From assembly GCF_001939115.1 (NCBI RefSeq), contig NZ_MQTZ01000041.1, forward strand, positions 436,816 through 500,815: a stretch of 64,000 nucleotides of DNA, read 5' to 3'. A model generated the notes under the pieces. The model searched no databases. It had not been told where the DNA came from and saw only the letters and a program-made list of their open reading frames with translations. Every line of letters starts with the position of its first letter. Position 1 is the first letter of the stretch. Below are positions 24,601 through 34,314 of this stretch, in pieces. The position numbers were made by a program, and so were the translations under genes. The stretch comes from Leptolyngbya sp. 'hensonii'. GTDB lineage: Bacteria > Cyanobacteriota > Cyanobacteriia > GCF-001939115.

Positions 24601-25180
24601 CCGGATGATTACCGTTTTGTTCAGCGACATTATTGGGTTTACCCAGCTTTCCAATACCTTGCGATCGCGGCGGGTAGCAGAGTTACTGAATGAATATCTG
24701 GCTGAGATGACCCGGGCTGTTTTTGATAATGGGGGTACGGTAGATAAATTTATGGGAGATGCAATTCTGGCCATTTTTGGAGCCCCAGAAGAACTGACCC
24801 CCAATGAGCAGGTCCACCGATCAATCGCTGCGGCGCGCCAGATGTATCGCTCCCTGGATAAGTTAAATGAGCGCTGGCAGGCTCAGGGGATCAGTCGGGT
24901 CCAGTTCCGCTGTGGTATTCACCAGGGAACGGCGGTGGTCGGGATGTTTGGGAGTTCCGAACGGGCAGACTATACAGCGATCGGCCCCAGCGTCAACATT
25001 GCCGCCCGGATTCAGGAAGTGGCTGAGCCCGATCATATTCTGGTGTCGGCTGCCGTGGCCGATTACCTGGAGCAGGACGAGATCACTAAATTCAGCCCAC
25101 TGAAACTTAAGGGTGTGGACGAAACCGTCCTGACCTTTTCTGTCACCCCCTATCCGACTCTGCCGGGATCACGCCCGTAA
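21692..25180 (+). CDS. cyaC: CyaC-type hybrid sensor kinase / adenylate cyclase
   Basis: The protein has 1162 residues. Domains in order: receiver 1 (about 10-125, phospho-Asp in IISDQRMP), two GAF domains (about 165-330 and 345-520), histidine kinase with His near 533 in NISHEFRTP and an ATPase domain (GTGIG-like DTGIGI, GSGLGLALVKEL), receiver 2 (about 805-925, TDLMMP), and a class III cyclase (about 965-1150). The cyclase has both metal Asp residues (LFSDIIG, FMGDAIL), the ATP-selecting Lys (TVDKFMGD) and Asp (RADYTAIG), and Asn/Arg (NIAAR). This is the architecture of CyaC of Anabaena and Spirulina, which makes cAMP in response to light or other signals. Confidence 0.88.
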   Translation: MRAPSKNKPKILVVDDEPDNLDLLYRTFHREFRVLRAESAPVALEILEKEEDIAVIISDQRMPLMSGTEFLSLTASRYPDIIRIILTGYTDVEDLVEAINTGRVFKYVTKPWDERELRSVVSQAIDTHSLIKNRTRELSRALRQESLLNAVINTIHSASDYRQIPQTIVTAIGQMFEVSYCVLRSFRDEHLEDELFVYRGKNGEPLPETGNGTEPACPIPDSELLSQTLWESRDVRVFNDVITDDPDRDNSPEARSRHQAYQQLGICSSLVVPLLSRHELIAVLALHQCGEPHAWQGEEIQLVIMVADQAALSLSQAIAYERVRSLAQREALINTITSAIRSSLDPQEIFAAITQQLGQALHVDGCALSLWTEDDEFVQCVGLHDSSQPQNSIIATDLPDQASGVARQLPQSLVPIAGNPVLQQLLRTQQPVAIDDLSQYSETNEPDLPVRAPARALLMVPLLADGKLIGSISLRQVHQSRQWRSSEIDLAQAVAAQAAIAVQQSRLFQKTRQQAEQLLELDRQKTEFFQNISHEFRTPLTLMIGPLESAVFHHQGLSAEQAEIALRNSRRLLRLVNQLLDLQRLDAGRMQPSFRPCQLVEFVGQIVDSFRPYCEKKGLALVADFQVCPTLYLDLEKFDKVIYNLLSNAMKFTPSGGSISVTLDQARDYCLLQVKDTGIGIRTDQIPHLFERFRQAEGSASRSYEGSGLGLALVKELVELHGGQVTVESEYGAGTTFILWLRLGNAHLPPHQVIEVPTEVPTEVQPGRAAVELADLETDLYEPSPLPAEPVPVLPLVEQPPVSQERSKILMVDDNADVRSYVADVLRRAGYEVCMARNGAEGFNVARAETPHLIVTDLMMPLVSGLDMIQMIRAEPSLTGVPIVLLTAKADADTRIEGVERGADAYLSKPFNDRELLAEVRNLLALKANERRIAELNSYLTQSVLSRFLPPSLVHKAARGELSLDLRPEPRMITVLFSDIIGFTQLSNTLRSRRVAELLNEYLAEMTRAVFDNGGTVDKFMGDAILAIFGAPEELTPNEQVHRSIAAARQMYRSLDKLNERWQAQGISRVQFRCGIHQGTAVVGMFGSSERADYTAIGPSVNIAARIQEVAEPDHILVSAAVADYLEQDEITKFSPLKLKGVDETVLTFSVTPYPTLPGSRP

Positions 25181-25258
25181 ATCTAGGTAGCTATCTTCCG
25201 TTGGGATCAGTTACTATAGCTAATTGCCGATCCGCTTGGAAATTGGAAATTGAATTCG

Positions 25259-26830
25259 ATGAAAGTTACTCAAGAAAAGCTCCCTGCCAGCCAGATGGGA
25301 TTGGAAATTGAAATCCCTTCCGATGCATCTAAACAGGCTTATGAGAAGGCCGTGCAGGAGTTTATGCGCTCCGTCAATATCCCCGGTTTTCGCAAGGGCA
25401 AGGTTCCCCGTCAGGTTCTGCTGCAGCGGGTGGGCTCCCTTCGTATCAAGGCCGCTGCTCTGGAGGAGTTAATCCAGAAGAGTGTTCAGGATGCGATCGA
25501 GCAAGAAAAAATCCAGGCGATCGGCAATTATCAACTTCGCTCCTCGTTTGAAGAATTGATTACCCAGTTTGAACCGGGCCAGCCGATTACCTTCTCTGCG
25601 GCAGTTGATGTGCAGCCAGAGGTGACTCTCCACAAGTACTCAGGATTGATTGTCAAGGCTGAAGAAATCAAACCTGACCCGGCGCAGGTTGATCAGGTTC
25701 TGGAAGAACAACGTAACCGGCAAGCGACTCTGATTCCTGTGGAGAATCGCCCAGCTCAGATGGGAGATATGGCGATCGTAGACTATAAGGCCAGTTTCCC
25801 TGATTCGGAGGCTGCGGCGGATCAGTCAGATGATGAGGACAAATCCTGGGAGCAGGAGGATTTTCAGGTGGAGCTGGCAGAGGGGCGTTTTGTTCCTGGC
25901 TTCGTAGATGGTCTGATCGGGATGAATCCGGGTGAAACCCGGGAACTCCCGATTGAGTTTCCAGCGGATTATATGATCCAGGAACTGTCAGGAAAAACAG
26001 CCCTGTTTACAGTGACTCTGAAGGAGCTGAAAGAGAAAGAACCTCCTGCCCTGGATGATGATTTTGCCCAGGCTGTCAGCGAGTTTGAAACTCTGGCTGA
26101 ACTGCGAGACTCTCTGGAAACCCGTTACCGGGAAGAAGCCGAGCGTAAAACGAGTTCTAACAAAGAGCGGGCTTTGCTGGAAGAACTCCTGAACCATGTT
26201 GAGGTTGACCTGCCAGAAAGCCTGATTGATCAGGAGATCACCTACATGTTGACCCAAACGGCCATGCAGTTGGAGAACCAGGGGTTTGATTACAAGCAGA
26301 TTTTTACCCGGGAAGCAATTCCTGGTCTGCGGGAACGGTCTCGCCCGGAAGCGATCAAGCGGATCCAGCGATCGCTGGCTTTGGGAGAAATTGCCAAGCG
26401 GGAATCTATCCAGGCTGATCCCGAAGCGGTGAAAGCCAAAGTTAAGGAGATTGTGGCGGAGCTGGAAGATCGGGCTGTGGATCTGGAGCGTATCCAGAGC
26501 GCTGTTGAGGAAGATGTGCTGAAGGCGGCCATCTTTAAGTGGCTGGAAGAAAATTGTACGATCGAGCTACTTCCCGAAGGGTCTCTACAGGAAGCCGCTG
26601 AGGCTGAGGCTGAAGCTGAGGCTGCTATCTCCGAGTCAATTGAATTGATGGCTGAGGCTGCCCCTATTTCTGTGGAGGCTGAGGTTGTTTTGGAGGCCAC
26701 TTCTGAGGCTGAGGCAGGCGAGGAGGCTTCCCCCTCAACGCTGTCTGATTCAGGGGAAGATCCTGAAAATAGATCTCGAACAACCAGTAAAGCATCAAAA
26801 TCTAAAGCTAAATCTACTCAGGATGAATAA
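25259..26830 (+). CDS. tig: Trigger factor, ribosome-bound chaperone and peptidyl-prolyl isomerase
   Basis: The N-terminal ribosome-binding domain carries the signature GFRKGKVPR (about 46-54). An FKBP-like isomerase domain follows (about 160-265, with GDMAIVDYKA and VPGFVDGLIGM), then the helical chaperone arms. The C-terminus has an unusual acidic Ala/Glu-rich tail (about 440-523, repeated EAEAE) before a basic end, longer than in most bacterial trigger factors. ATG at 25259 fits the family; a TTG three codons upstream is less likely. It is followed by clpP and clpX, the common cyanobacterial and bacterial order. Confidence 0.95.
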   Translation: MKVTQEKLPASQMGLEIEIPSDASKQAYEKAVQEFMRSVNIPGFRKGKVPRQVLLQRVGSLRIKAAALEELIQKSVQDAIEQEKIQAIGNYQLRSSFEELITQFEPGQPITFSAAVDVQPEVTLHKYSGLIVKAEEIKPDPAQVDQVLEEQRNRQATLIPVENRPAQMGDMAIVDYKASFPDSEAAADQSDDEDKSWEQEDFQVELAEGRFVPGFVDGLIGMNPGETRELPIEFPADYMIQELSGKTALFTVTLKELKEKEPPALDDDFAQAVSEFETLAELRDSLETRYREEAERKTSSNKERALLEELLNHVEVDLPESLIDQEITYMLTQTAMQLENQGFDYKQIFTREAIPGLRERSRPEAIKRIQRSLALGEIAKRESIQADPEAVKAKVKEIVAELEDRAVDLERIQSAVEEDVLKAAIFKWLEENCTIELLPEGSLQEAAEAEAEAEAAISESIELMAEAAPISVEAEVVLEATSEAEAGEEASPSTLSDSGEDPENRSRTTSKASKSKAKSTQDE

Positions 26831-26948
26831 GAGATTTTACTTAACCTCCAGTTAGTTTCCATAGACTTGAGGCATAATGATCGCTAGGTGACTTGATGTC
26901 AAAATCCTGACTTGAAACCCGGTTTGTGAGTATTATTCTCAAGTCTTT

Positions 26949-27677
26949 ATGTTGAATTCCCGAATCCCCGATTTCTTGCCCATCAGTCTGACTTCCCTGG
27001 ATCTCTATTCCATCAGTGCTTACAACTCGGCTATTGCTGCTATCAAGGCAGGTTCAGTCAATGTGGTGCCGATGGTGGTAGAACAATCCGGTCGTGGTGA
27101 GCGTGCCTTCGATATCTACTCTCGCCTGCTGCGGGAGCGGATCGTTTTTATGGGAACGCCAGTCGATGATGCGGTGGCTGATTCGATCGTGGCTCAATTT
27201 CTTTTTCTGGAGGCGGAGGATCCGGAAAAAGATATTCAGTTCTATATCAACTCTCCGGGGGGGTCTGTCACCGCTGGCATGGCAATCTTTGACACCATGC
27301 AACAAATTCGTCCAAATGTGGCAACCATTTGTTATGGTTTAGCAGCGAGTATGGGTGCCTTTCTACTCTCCGCTGGCGAACCGGGTAAGCGCATGTCTCT
27401 ACCCAGTTCCCGCATCATGATTCATCAACCCTTGGGCGGGGCTCAAGGTCAAGCAGTTGATATTGAGATTCAGGCCAAAGAAATCTTGTACCACAAACGT
27501 AAACTGAATGACTTGCTGGCTCAACATACGAGGCAGCCCTTGGAGAGGATTGAAGCAGATACAGAAAGAGACTTCTTCATGTCTGCTGCTGAAGCGAAAG
27601 AGTATGGTTTAATTGACAGGGTTATTTCTAGCCAGCCACTCTCTACCCCCAATGGGGCCGTCACTGCCAATAAGTAA
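26949..27677 (+). CDS. clpP: ATP-dependent Clp protease proteolytic subunit
   Basis: The protein is 242 residues. It has the ClpP core with catalytic Ser in [10 protein letters not shown], His in [11 protein letters not shown] and Asp in [10 protein letters not shown]. The N-terminus is about 40 residues longer than the mature core (which begins [18 protein letters not shown]). This could be a propeptide, or translation may start later, for example at the downstream MVVEQ methionine. It lies 15 bp before clpX, so the two form an operon; together they make the ClpXP protease. It resembles the cyanobacterial ClpP2-type subunit usually paired with clpX. Confidence 0.95.
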   Translation: MLNSRIPDFLPISLTSLDLYSISAYNSAIAAIKAGSVNVVPMVVEQSGRGERAFDIYSRLLRERIVFMGTPVDDAVADSIVAQFLFLEAEDPEKDIQFYINSPGGSVTAGMAIFDTMQQIRPNVATICYGLAASMGAFLLSAGEPGKRMSLPSSRIMIHQPLGGAQGQAVDIEIQAKEILYHKRKLNDLLAQHTRQPLERIEADTERDFFMSAAEAKEYGLIDRVISSQPLSTPNGAVTANK

Positions 27678-27691
27678 CGAGGCATAGAGCT

Positions 27692-29050
27692 ATGTCTAAG
27701 TACGACTCCCATCTGAAATGTTCATTCTGCGGTAAGTCTCAGGAGCAAGTCCGTAAATTGATAGCGGGGCCGGGAGTCTACATTTGTGATGAATGTGTTG
27801 ACCTGTGCAATGAAATCCTGGATGAGGAGTTATTTGATTCAACCTCTACCACACCTCAGCAGGCAACTCGTCCGAATCAACCCTCTGAAAAGCGTAAGCC
27901 GAAGAGTGGTAGTCTTTCCCTGAATCAGATTCCCAAACCCAGAGAAATCAAAAAATATCTGGATGAGCATGTGATTGGCCAGGATGAAGCCAAGAAAGTG
28001 CTTTCAGTGGCAGTTTATAACCATTATAAGCGGCTTAACTTTTTGCAATCTAAAGGCAGTGGTAAAGCCTCAAATGCCGAAGATTCGGTTGAGCTTCAGA
28101 AGTCGAATATCCTGTTAATTGGTCCGACCGGTTGCGGCAAGACCCTTCTGGCCCAGACCCTGGCTGATATTCTGGATGTTCCATTTGCTGTGGCTGATGC
28201 CACCACCCTGACAGAAGCTGGTTATGTTGGAGAGGATGTGGAGAACATTCTCCTGCGGCTGCTTCAGGTGGCTGAGCTGGATGTGGAAGAGGCCCAACGG
28301 GGCATCATCTACATTGACGAAATTGATAAAATTGCTCGCAAGAGCGAAAATCCTTCCATTACAAGGGATGTTTCCGGGGAAGGGGTACAGCAGGCTCTGC
28401 TGAAGATGCTGGAAGGAACCGTGGCCAATGTGCCTCCCCAGGGCGGGCGGAAACATCCTTACCAGGATTGCATCCAGATTGATACCAGTAATATTCTCTT
28501 CATTTGCGGTGGGGCTTTTGTAGGTCTAGAGCGGATTGTAGAGCAACGCATTGGTAAGCGCAGTCCGCTTGGATTTGAAATTGATCCCCTCAGTGATATC
28601 AACCAGCCTCGCGAAAAGCGGACGGCTGATATGCTGAAACATACGGAGCCGGACGACCTGGTGAAATTCGGCATGATTCCAGAATTCATTGGTCGGGTTC
28701 CGGTCATTGCCGTGGTTGATCCGCTGGATGAGGATGCCCTGGTGGCCATCCTGACCGAACCTCGTAATGCTCTGGTGAAGCAATATCAAAAGTTGCTGAA
28801 GATGGATAACGTTCAGCTTGATTTTAAGCCAGAAGCCGTTCGGGCGATCGCTCAGGAAGCCTACCGACGGAAGACAGGCGCAAGAGCTCTAAGGGCGATC
28901 GTGGAAGAGTTGATGCTGGATGTCATGTACGAGTTGCCCTCCCGTAAGGACGTAACCCGTTGTAGCATTACCCAGGAAATGGTTGAGAAACGATCGACGG
29001 CTGAACTCTTACTCCATCCCTCTTCTTTGCCCAAGCCTGAGTCTGCTTAG
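27692..29050 (+). CDS. clpX: Clp protease ATP-binding subunit ClpX
   Basis: The protein is 452 residues. The N-terminal zinc-binding domain has CSFC and CDEC pairs (about 10-37). The AAA+ module has Walker A GPTGCGKT (about 145), Walker [10 protein letters not shown] and the sensor-2 region [12 protein letters not shown]. The pore loop GYVGEDVE is present, as is an IGF-like loop ([11 protein letters not shown]). It unfolds tagged substrates and feeds them to ClpP. Confidence 0.97.
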   Translation: MSKYDSHLKCSFCGKSQEQVRKLIAGPGVYICDECVDLCNEILDEELFDSTSTTPQQATRPNQPSEKRKPKSGSLSLNQIPKPREIKKYLDEHVIGQDEAKKVLSVAVYNHYKRLNFLQSKGSGKASNAEDSVELQKSNILLIGPTGCGKTLLAQTLADILDVPFAVADATTLTEAGYVGEDVENILLRLLQVAELDVEEAQRGIIYIDEIDKIARKSENPSITRDVSGEGVQQALLKMLEGTVANVPPQGGRKHPYQDCIQIDTSNILFICGGAFVGLERIVEQRIGKRSPLGFEIDPLSDINQPREKRTADMLKHTEPDDLVKFGMIPEFIGRVPVIAVVDPLDEDALVAILTEPRNALVKQYQKLLKMDNVQLDFKPEAVRAIAQEAYRRKTGARALRAIVEELMLDVMYELPSRKDVTRCSITQEMVEKRSTAELLLHPSSLPKPESA

Positions 29051-29058
29051 GTTCAGTA

Positions 29059-29925
29059 ATGCCTTACATTGAAGTTCGTGGTGTTGACCACTATTATCAA
29101 TGGATCACGGAATCCGGTGATGAGTGTCCTTCTGGCAAGCCGGTGATGGTCTTTTTGCATGGATGGGCTGGTTCTGCGCGCTATTGGGAAAGTACCGCTC
29201 AGGCTTTGGTGGATTCTTTTGATTGTCTGCTGTACGATCTGCGGGGGTTTGGTCGAACCAGGCTGCCTAAGGTCAGCAGCCTGATCGAACTGACCTACGA
29301 ACTGGAATCCTACGCAGAAGATCTGGATACTTTACTGACCTTACTGAATTTGCAGCGGATTTATTTGAATGCGCACTCGACGGGGGCCTCGATCGCCACT
29401 TTCTTTCTGAATCTTTACCCCCAAAGAGTGGAGCGGGCCATCCTCACCTGCATGGGCATCTTTGAGTACGACGAAAAATCCTTCAAGGCTTTCCACAAGT
29501 TTGGGGGCTATGTGGTCAAGTTTCGACCCACCTGGCTGCTGCATGTTCCCTTCCTGGATCATCTCTTTATGGCCCGGTTTCTCCGGCGCTCTCTGACAGG
29601 GACGTATCGCAATCGAGCTTTCCTGGAAGATTTTTTGATGGCGGATTATGAGGCTGCTTTAGGAACCATTTATACTTCGGTAAGCAAGCGAGCTGCAGAG
29701 GTTTTGCCTCAGGAATTTGTCAAGTTACAGGTGCCTACCCTTTTGATTTCTGGAGAGCATGACAAAATCATTCCACCTGAAATGGGCCGTCAGGCGGCTG
29801 TTTTGAACCCTAAAGTTGAGTTTTGGATGATGCCTGATACGGCGCACTTTCCGATGCTGGAAGATCCAGAAACCTATTTGCAGCAAATCCGGCAGTTTTT
29901 GGGCAAGCTGCAACAGGTTTCCTGA
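29059..29925 (+). CDS. Alpha/beta hydrolase
   Basis: The protein is 288 residues. It shows the oxyanion HGWAGSAR (about 34-41), the nucleophile elbow NAHSTGAS (Ser near 107), an acidic residue in SGEHDKIIP and the catalytic His in DTAHFPMLEDP. This is a complete triad of the alpha/beta hydrolase fold. It begins 8 bp after clpX, so it may be the last gene of the clp operon. The substrate is unknown; esterase- or lipase-like activity is inferred from the family. Confidence 0.85.
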   Translation: MPYIEVRGVDHYYQWITESGDECPSGKPVMVFLHGWAGSARYWESTAQALVDSFDCLLYDLRGFGRTRLPKVSSLIELTYELESYAEDLDTLLTLLNLQRIYLNAHSTGASIATFFLNLYPQRVERAILTCMGIFEYDEKSFKAFHKFGGYVVKFRPTWLLHVPFLDHLFMARFLRRSLTGTYRNRAFLEDFLMADYEAALGTIYTSVSKRAAEVLPQEFVKLQVPTLLISGEHDKIIPPEMGRQAAVLNPKVEFWMMPDTAHFPMLEDPETYLQQIRQFLGKLQQVS

Positions 29926-30037
29926 TCATCTGACGATGCATTGAGCCAAATTGCTTTCATTGATCCCAGTTTTCTCCGTAGATGCTTGAAACCTTAGAAA
30001 TTTGTGTTAGAAAGGTGCCATAGTTAGCCCCATCGGT

Positions 30038-30913
30038 ATGGCCTTTTCTCCCTTGTCAGTTGTTCCCAGGTCTGCGATTCCATCCCCAGTTTCTAATCAG
30101 ATTGCACCACGCCCTTTTTTGAAATGGGCTGGTGGTAAAAGTCGCTTAATTCAGCAGTATTTAGATTTTTTCCCTCAGAACTTTGAGACTTACTTCGAAC
30201 CTTTCCTGGGGGGAGGGGCCATATTTTTCTATCTCTCTTGCCTCTTTCCGGTGCGTGGCGTTTTGATGGATATTAATCCAGAACTGGTGAATGTCTATAC
30301 CTGCGTCAAAGATCAGATAGAGACGTTGATGGATTTACTGGAGCAACATCGACAAAACCATAGTCAGCATTACTATTATCTGATGCGGGCAACTGTGGCG
30401 GAGTCCTCGATCGAGAGAGCGGCTCGCCTAATCTATCTCAACAAAACCTGTTTCAATGGCCTTTATCGAGAGAATTCCAAAGGACAATTTAATGTCCCAA
30501 TGGGCCGATATAAAAACCCCCGCATCTTTGATCCTGAAGTCCTCTGTGCGGCCTCAAAAGCATTGCAGTTGACTCAAATTTACGAAAATCCATTTGAGAC
30601 CGTTCTAAATTTTGCCGCCTCAAAACGGGATTTTGTCTATTTTGATCCGCCCTACTATCCCATCAGTGCCACCAGCAATTTCACAGCCTATAACCGGTAT
30701 TCGTTTCATGCTGAGGATCAGATCAAGCTGCGAAATACTTTTGCAGAGCTGGCCAGTCGAGGGGTGCAGGTGATGCTGTCTAACTCGGATTGTCCGTTTA
30801 TTCGAGAGCTATACCAGGACTTCAAGATTCACCCGATTATTGCCGCTAGGGCCATCAACTCAGATCCCAGTAAGCGCGGTAAGATTTCCGAGGTTTTGAT
30901 TACCTCATACTGA
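30038..30913 (+). CDS. Dam-family DNA adenine methyltransferase (probably GATC)
   Basis: The protein is 291 residues. It has the FLKWAGGKSRL cofactor motif (about 27-37), FxGGG-type YFEPFLGGGAIFF, and the catalytic DPPYYP motif near 204 (RDFVYFDPPYYP). This order is typical of D12-class N6-adenine methylases such as Dam; in Synechocystis the related Slr1803 modifies GATC. No restriction enzyme gene is next to it, so it is probably an orphan methylase. The many GATC sites in the origin of the neighbouring element could be substrates. Confidence 0.85.
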   Translation: MAFSPLSVVPRSAIPSPVSNQIAPRPFLKWAGGKSRLIQQYLDFFPQNFETYFEPFLGGGAIFFYLSCLFPVRGVLMDINPELVNVYTCVKDQIETLMDLLEQHRQNHSQHYYYLMRATVAESSIERAARLIYLNKTCFNGLYRENSKGQFNVPMGRYKNPRIFDPEVLCAASKALQLTQIYENPFETVLNFAASKRDFVYFDPPYYPISATSNFTAYNRYSFHAEDQIKLRNTFAELASRGVQVMLSNSDCPFIRELYQDFKIHPIIAARAINSDPSKRGKISEVLITSY

Positions 30914-30990
30914 AAGTATATTCAGCATGTGGAGGACAATCAAAACGACGAGCAGAGTTAAAGACCAAATCGTGATTCATGGTTATAAAT

Positions 30991-31887
30991 CTACGATCGC
31001 CGGATATTAAAACAACACCAGTCCTGGCGTCGCCAGAGGGTAGCGACCACCCAGCCATTCTGCTCTAAGGTGTCGGCCACAGGTTTAGCCTGCTCCAACA
31101 GCACCCCACTGATAATGCCCCAGGTTGTGGGCTTGGCCAGGGCACCATAGAGGGGAGCCAAGTCGATGATCACTTCCGCCAGGATATTACAGATGAATCC
31201 ATCGAGCGGAACACCGCCTGTCATTTCGATCAACCGTTCCACACTGCCCTGCTCCACCAGAAATCGCTCCGGGGCAATCTGATTCAGCTTCCGGTTACTC
31301 AGGGTAGACCGAACCGCCAAAGGGTCTGTGTCTATGGCGTAAACTTTCTGGGCTCCCAGCAGAATCGCCCCTGTGGCCAGAATTCCTGAACCACACCCGA
31401 TATCAGCAATGACCAGATCGGGCTCCCCGTCGCCCAGGCGCATTTCCAGAGCTTCCAGGCAGAGCTGGGTTGTGGCGTGGGTGCCGGTCCCAAAGGCAAC
31501 CCCAGGGTCCAGGCGAATCACAATCCGATCGGTCTCGGTGGGCACGGTTAACCAGGCTGGATAAATCAGGAAGCGATCGCCAACCTCCTGGGGTTCCCAA
31601 TATTTCTTCCAGCTACTGGACCAGTCTTCCTCATCGATCAGGTTCCATTGCATCACCGGTTGTGGCAGACCCAGGCAAAGCACATCCTGACGTAGGAGGA
31701 GGGACAGGGCCGCCAGATCTAAAACATGGGCCTGCTCCTGGGGCAAATAAGCCCGAATCAAACAGGCGTGCCCCTTAATCTCACTGGCGGTTCCCCGGCA
31801 GCCAAAGTTTTCTAACCGCCAGAAGACTGTATCTTCCAGATGCAGATCACAGAGAATCAGGATTTCCCACCAGCTATTAGCCAACAT
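30991..31887 (-). CDS. prmA: Ribosomal protein L11 methyltransferase
   Basis: The protein is 298 residues from ATG at 31887; cyanobacterial relatives begin MANTWWEI-like, as here MLANSWWEI, and an AAGGAGG sits just upstream. A TTG further upstream at 31923 is less likely. The Rossmann methyltransferase core includes [20 protein letters not shown] and the SAM motif [16 protein letters not shown], then the N-I-L motif in FICNILAEV. It trimethylates ribosomal protein L11. It is transcribed with, or just after, serA on the same strand. Confidence 0.93.
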   Translation of the reverse strand: MLANSWWEILILCDLHLEDTVFWRLENFGCRGTASEIKGHACLIRAYLPQEQAHVLDLAALSLLLRQDVLCLGLPQPVMQWNLIDEEDWSSSWKKYWEPQEVGDRFLIYPAWLTVPTETDRIVIRLDPGVAFGTGTHATTQLCLEALEMRLGDGEPDLVIADIGCGSGILATGAILLGAQKVYAIDTDPLAVRSTLSNRKLNQIAPERFLVEQGSVERLIEMTGGVPLDGFICNILAEVIIDLAPLYGALAKPTTWGIISGVLLEQAKPVADTLEQNGWVVATLWRRQDWCCFNIRRS

Positions 31888-32028
31888 CCCCTCCTTCGTG
31901 GGTAGCTGGGTGGCAGGAAGCAATCCTGTTGTTATGGTTCAACCCAGGGTTGAACGGCTGACGATCGATCGTGGACTGCCCACGGTCTACTGTTACCTGC
32001 CACCCCTCATCTATTCACTTGCCCGCTC

Positions 32029-33609
32029 TTACAGGGTCACCGTGTAGGCATCTCGGATACCCGGAACCTTGGTGATTTCTGCCAGGATGCCATCGGGTAG
32101 GGGATCATCAATACTGAGGACCATAACAGCATCACCCCGTACTATCTTACGACCTACCTGCATACTGGCGATATTGACATTGAAGCTACCCAGAAGGGAA
32201 CCAATTTTGCCAATGATCCCTGGCATATCCCGGTGCAACGTAAATAGCATATAGCGATTGGGCGGTACGTTAATGGGGAATTCATCGACACTGGTAATGC
32301 GGATTTCCCCATCGCCTAGGAGGGCACCCGTAACCGAATGTTCGCCGAGAGTTCCCGTTGCCGACAGGTGCAGGGAGCCCGTGTAATCCTTCACAGACGC
32401 ATCGCGGGTTTCAATCACCCGGATACCCCGTTCTTTGGCTTCAATATTGGCATTAACATAGTTGACCCGTTCCTGCAAAGCATGGGAAAGTAGCCCTTTC
32501 AGCGCAGCTACCACGATCGGTTGGCTTTCGTTATTGGCGATTTCCCCCTGGAGGCGGACAGTCAGAGAATCAATCCGACCACCGGCCAACTGGCCAATTA
32601 AGTTGCCCAGGGTCTCTGCCAGTTGCAGATAGGGTCTGAGCTTCTCCAGCAATTCTGGACGCAACCCCGGAATATTGACAGCGGAGCGGGCGGGTAACCC
32701 CAGCAAGACATCCCGGATTTGCTCGGCCACATCGATCGCCACATTGACCTGGGCTTCTTCAGTGGAAGCGCCCAGATGGGGGGTCAGGATAATTTCCTGA
32801 GCCAGACTTTTCAGGGCAGATTCACCCAGGGGTTCTGCCTCAAACACATCCAGGGCAGCCCCAGCGATCGTTCCCTTTTCCAATGCCTCCGCCAAAGCCG
32901 CTTCATCGATAATCCCTCCCCGGGCACAGTTAATAATGCGGGCGGTGGGTTTCATTTTGGCTAGGGCTTCAGCATTGATCAGATGCAGGGTTTCCGGGGT
33001 TTTGGGCAGGTGGAGCGTAATGTAGTCTGATTCCCGCAGCAGTAGTTCCAGTTCCACAAGACGGCAGCCCAACTGTTCTGCCCGCTCCACAGACACAAAG
33101 GGATCATAGGCCAGCAGTTTCATGCCCATTGCCCGGGCAACGGTAGCCACATGGGCCCCAATTTTCCCCAGGCCAATCACGCCGAGGGTTTTCTTATAAA
33201 CTTCTACCCCAATAAAACTCTTGCGGTCCCACTTGCCAGCCTTGATCGACTGATTGGCATGGGGGATATGGCGAGAGAGGGACAGCATCATGGCCAGAGT
33301 GTGTTCTGCCGCTGCGATCGTATTGCCTTCCGGCGAGTTGACAACCAGAATTCCCCGGCGGGTTGCTGCCGGTACATCCACGTTGTCAACCCCTACACCG
33401 GCTCGCCCGATGATTTTCAACTGCGTCCCAGCTTCAATGATTTCCTGCGTGACCCTGGTGCCTGAGCGAATCATCAGGGCGTCATAGTCAGGAATAATGC
33501 GAATCAGTTCGTCAGGAGAAAGACCGGTCTTGATTTCGACCTGAGCGACCTGAGAGAGAATGTCAATCCCAACCTGATCGATTGGGTCGGAGACGAGAAC
33601 CTTCGGCAT
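32029..33609 (-). CDS. serA: D-3-phosphoglycerate dehydrogenase
   Basis: The protein is 526 residues, the long form. The N-terminal substrate/NAD-binding part has LGVIGLGKIGAHVA (dinucleotide fold) and catalytic Arg, Glu and His (in NCARGGIIDEAAL and TPHLGAST). A middle domain follows, and a C-terminal ACT domain from about 450 (LFTLHRDMPGIIGKIGSLL) gives serine feedback in this family. It performs the first step of phosphorylated serine synthesis. Confidence 0.96.
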   Translation of the reverse strand: MPKVLVSDPIDQVGIDILSQVAQVEIKTGLSPDELIRIIPDYDALMIRSGTRVTQEIIEAGTQLKIIGRAGVGVDNVDVPAATRRGILVVNSPEGNTIAAAEHTLAMMLSLSRHIPHANQSIKAGKWDRKSFIGVEVYKKTLGVIGLGKIGAHVATVARAMGMKLLAYDPFVSVERAEQLGCRLVELELLLRESDYITLHLPKTPETLHLINAEALAKMKPTARIINCARGGIIDEAALAEALEKGTIAGAALDVFEAEPLGESALKSLAQEIILTPHLGASTEEAQVNVAIDVAEQIRDVLLGLPARSAVNIPGLRPELLEKLRPYLQLAETLGNLIGQLAGGRIDSLTVRLQGEIANNESQPIVVAALKGLLSHALQERVNYVNANIEAKERGIRVIETRDASVKDYTGSLHLSATGTLGEHSVTGALLGDGEIRITSVDEFPINVPPNRYMLFTLHRDMPGIIGKIGSLLGSFNVNIASMQVGRKIVRGDAVMVLSIDDPLPDGILAEITKVPGIRDAYTVTL

Positions 33610-33786
33610 AGGGGGTAAGTCAACTTAAAAGAATTGCCACAATAGGCAATTTTATAAGGTAAAGTCACCTGCTACCTTGACTAACTCTATTTTTTTAAGA
33701 CATCAGCCCAATCTCCGCCGAACAGAATCGATCCGAGGGGGATCTGAAAGGACTAAACTTGAGAAAAAGCAAATAAGGACGCCTGT

Positions 33787-34314
33787 ATGGAATTTTTAGG
33801 TCTATTCACTAAAAAGTTCCTCGTCAGACTGGCCATCCTGTTTCTCGTTTTGGGTCTGGCCTGGGGATGGGTTCTCTTTGATGCTAGACCCGCCCTGGCC
33901 CAGATTGACACGGTTAACTATAGCAATGCCAATCTGATCAACCATGATTTTTCCGGGGCTAATCTGACCGGTAAAACCTTTGTCTCATCAGAGATGCGGG
34001 GGGCTAATTTTCAGGGGGCCGATCTGAGCAATGCCATCCTGACCAAAGGGGTGATGATGGGGGCTAATCTGAGAGGGGCCAATTTGACAGGTGCCCTGGT
34101 CGATCGAGTCTTCCTTTATGGAGCCGACCTGACCAACGCCATTCTAATTGAGGCAACCATGACCCGAACTGATTTCGACCAGGTGACCGTAACTGGTGCT
34201 GATTTTACCGATGCCATCCTCGATCGCTACCAGATTGCCCAGTTGTGCAAACGGGTAGAGGGGACGAATCCAGTCACAGGGGTCTTAACTCGCGAGAGCC
34301 TGGGTTGTCCCTAG
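33787..34314 (+). CDS. Lumenal pentapeptide-repeat protein
   Basis: The protein is 175 residues with a signal peptide (FLVLGLAWGWVLF ... ARPALAQ). Pentapeptide repeats A(D/N)Lxx follow (ANLINHDFSGANLTG, GADLSNAIL, GANLRGANLTGAL), folding as a right-handed beta helix. The C-terminus has the conserved LCKRVEGTNPVTGVLTRESL with a Cys pair, as in thylakoid-lumen pentapeptide proteins of plants and cyanobacteria. A lumen or periplasm location is inferred. Its TAG overlaps the convergent gene's stop, sharing CTAG. Confidence 0.88.
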   Translation: MEFLGLFTKKFLVRLAILFLVLGLAWGWVLFDARPALAQIDTVNYSNANLINHDFSGANLTGKTFVSSEMRGANFQGADLSNAILTKGVMMGANLRGANLTGALVDRVFLYGADLTNAILIEATMTRTDFDQVTVTGADFTDAILDRYQIAQLCKRVEGTNPVTGVLTRESLGCP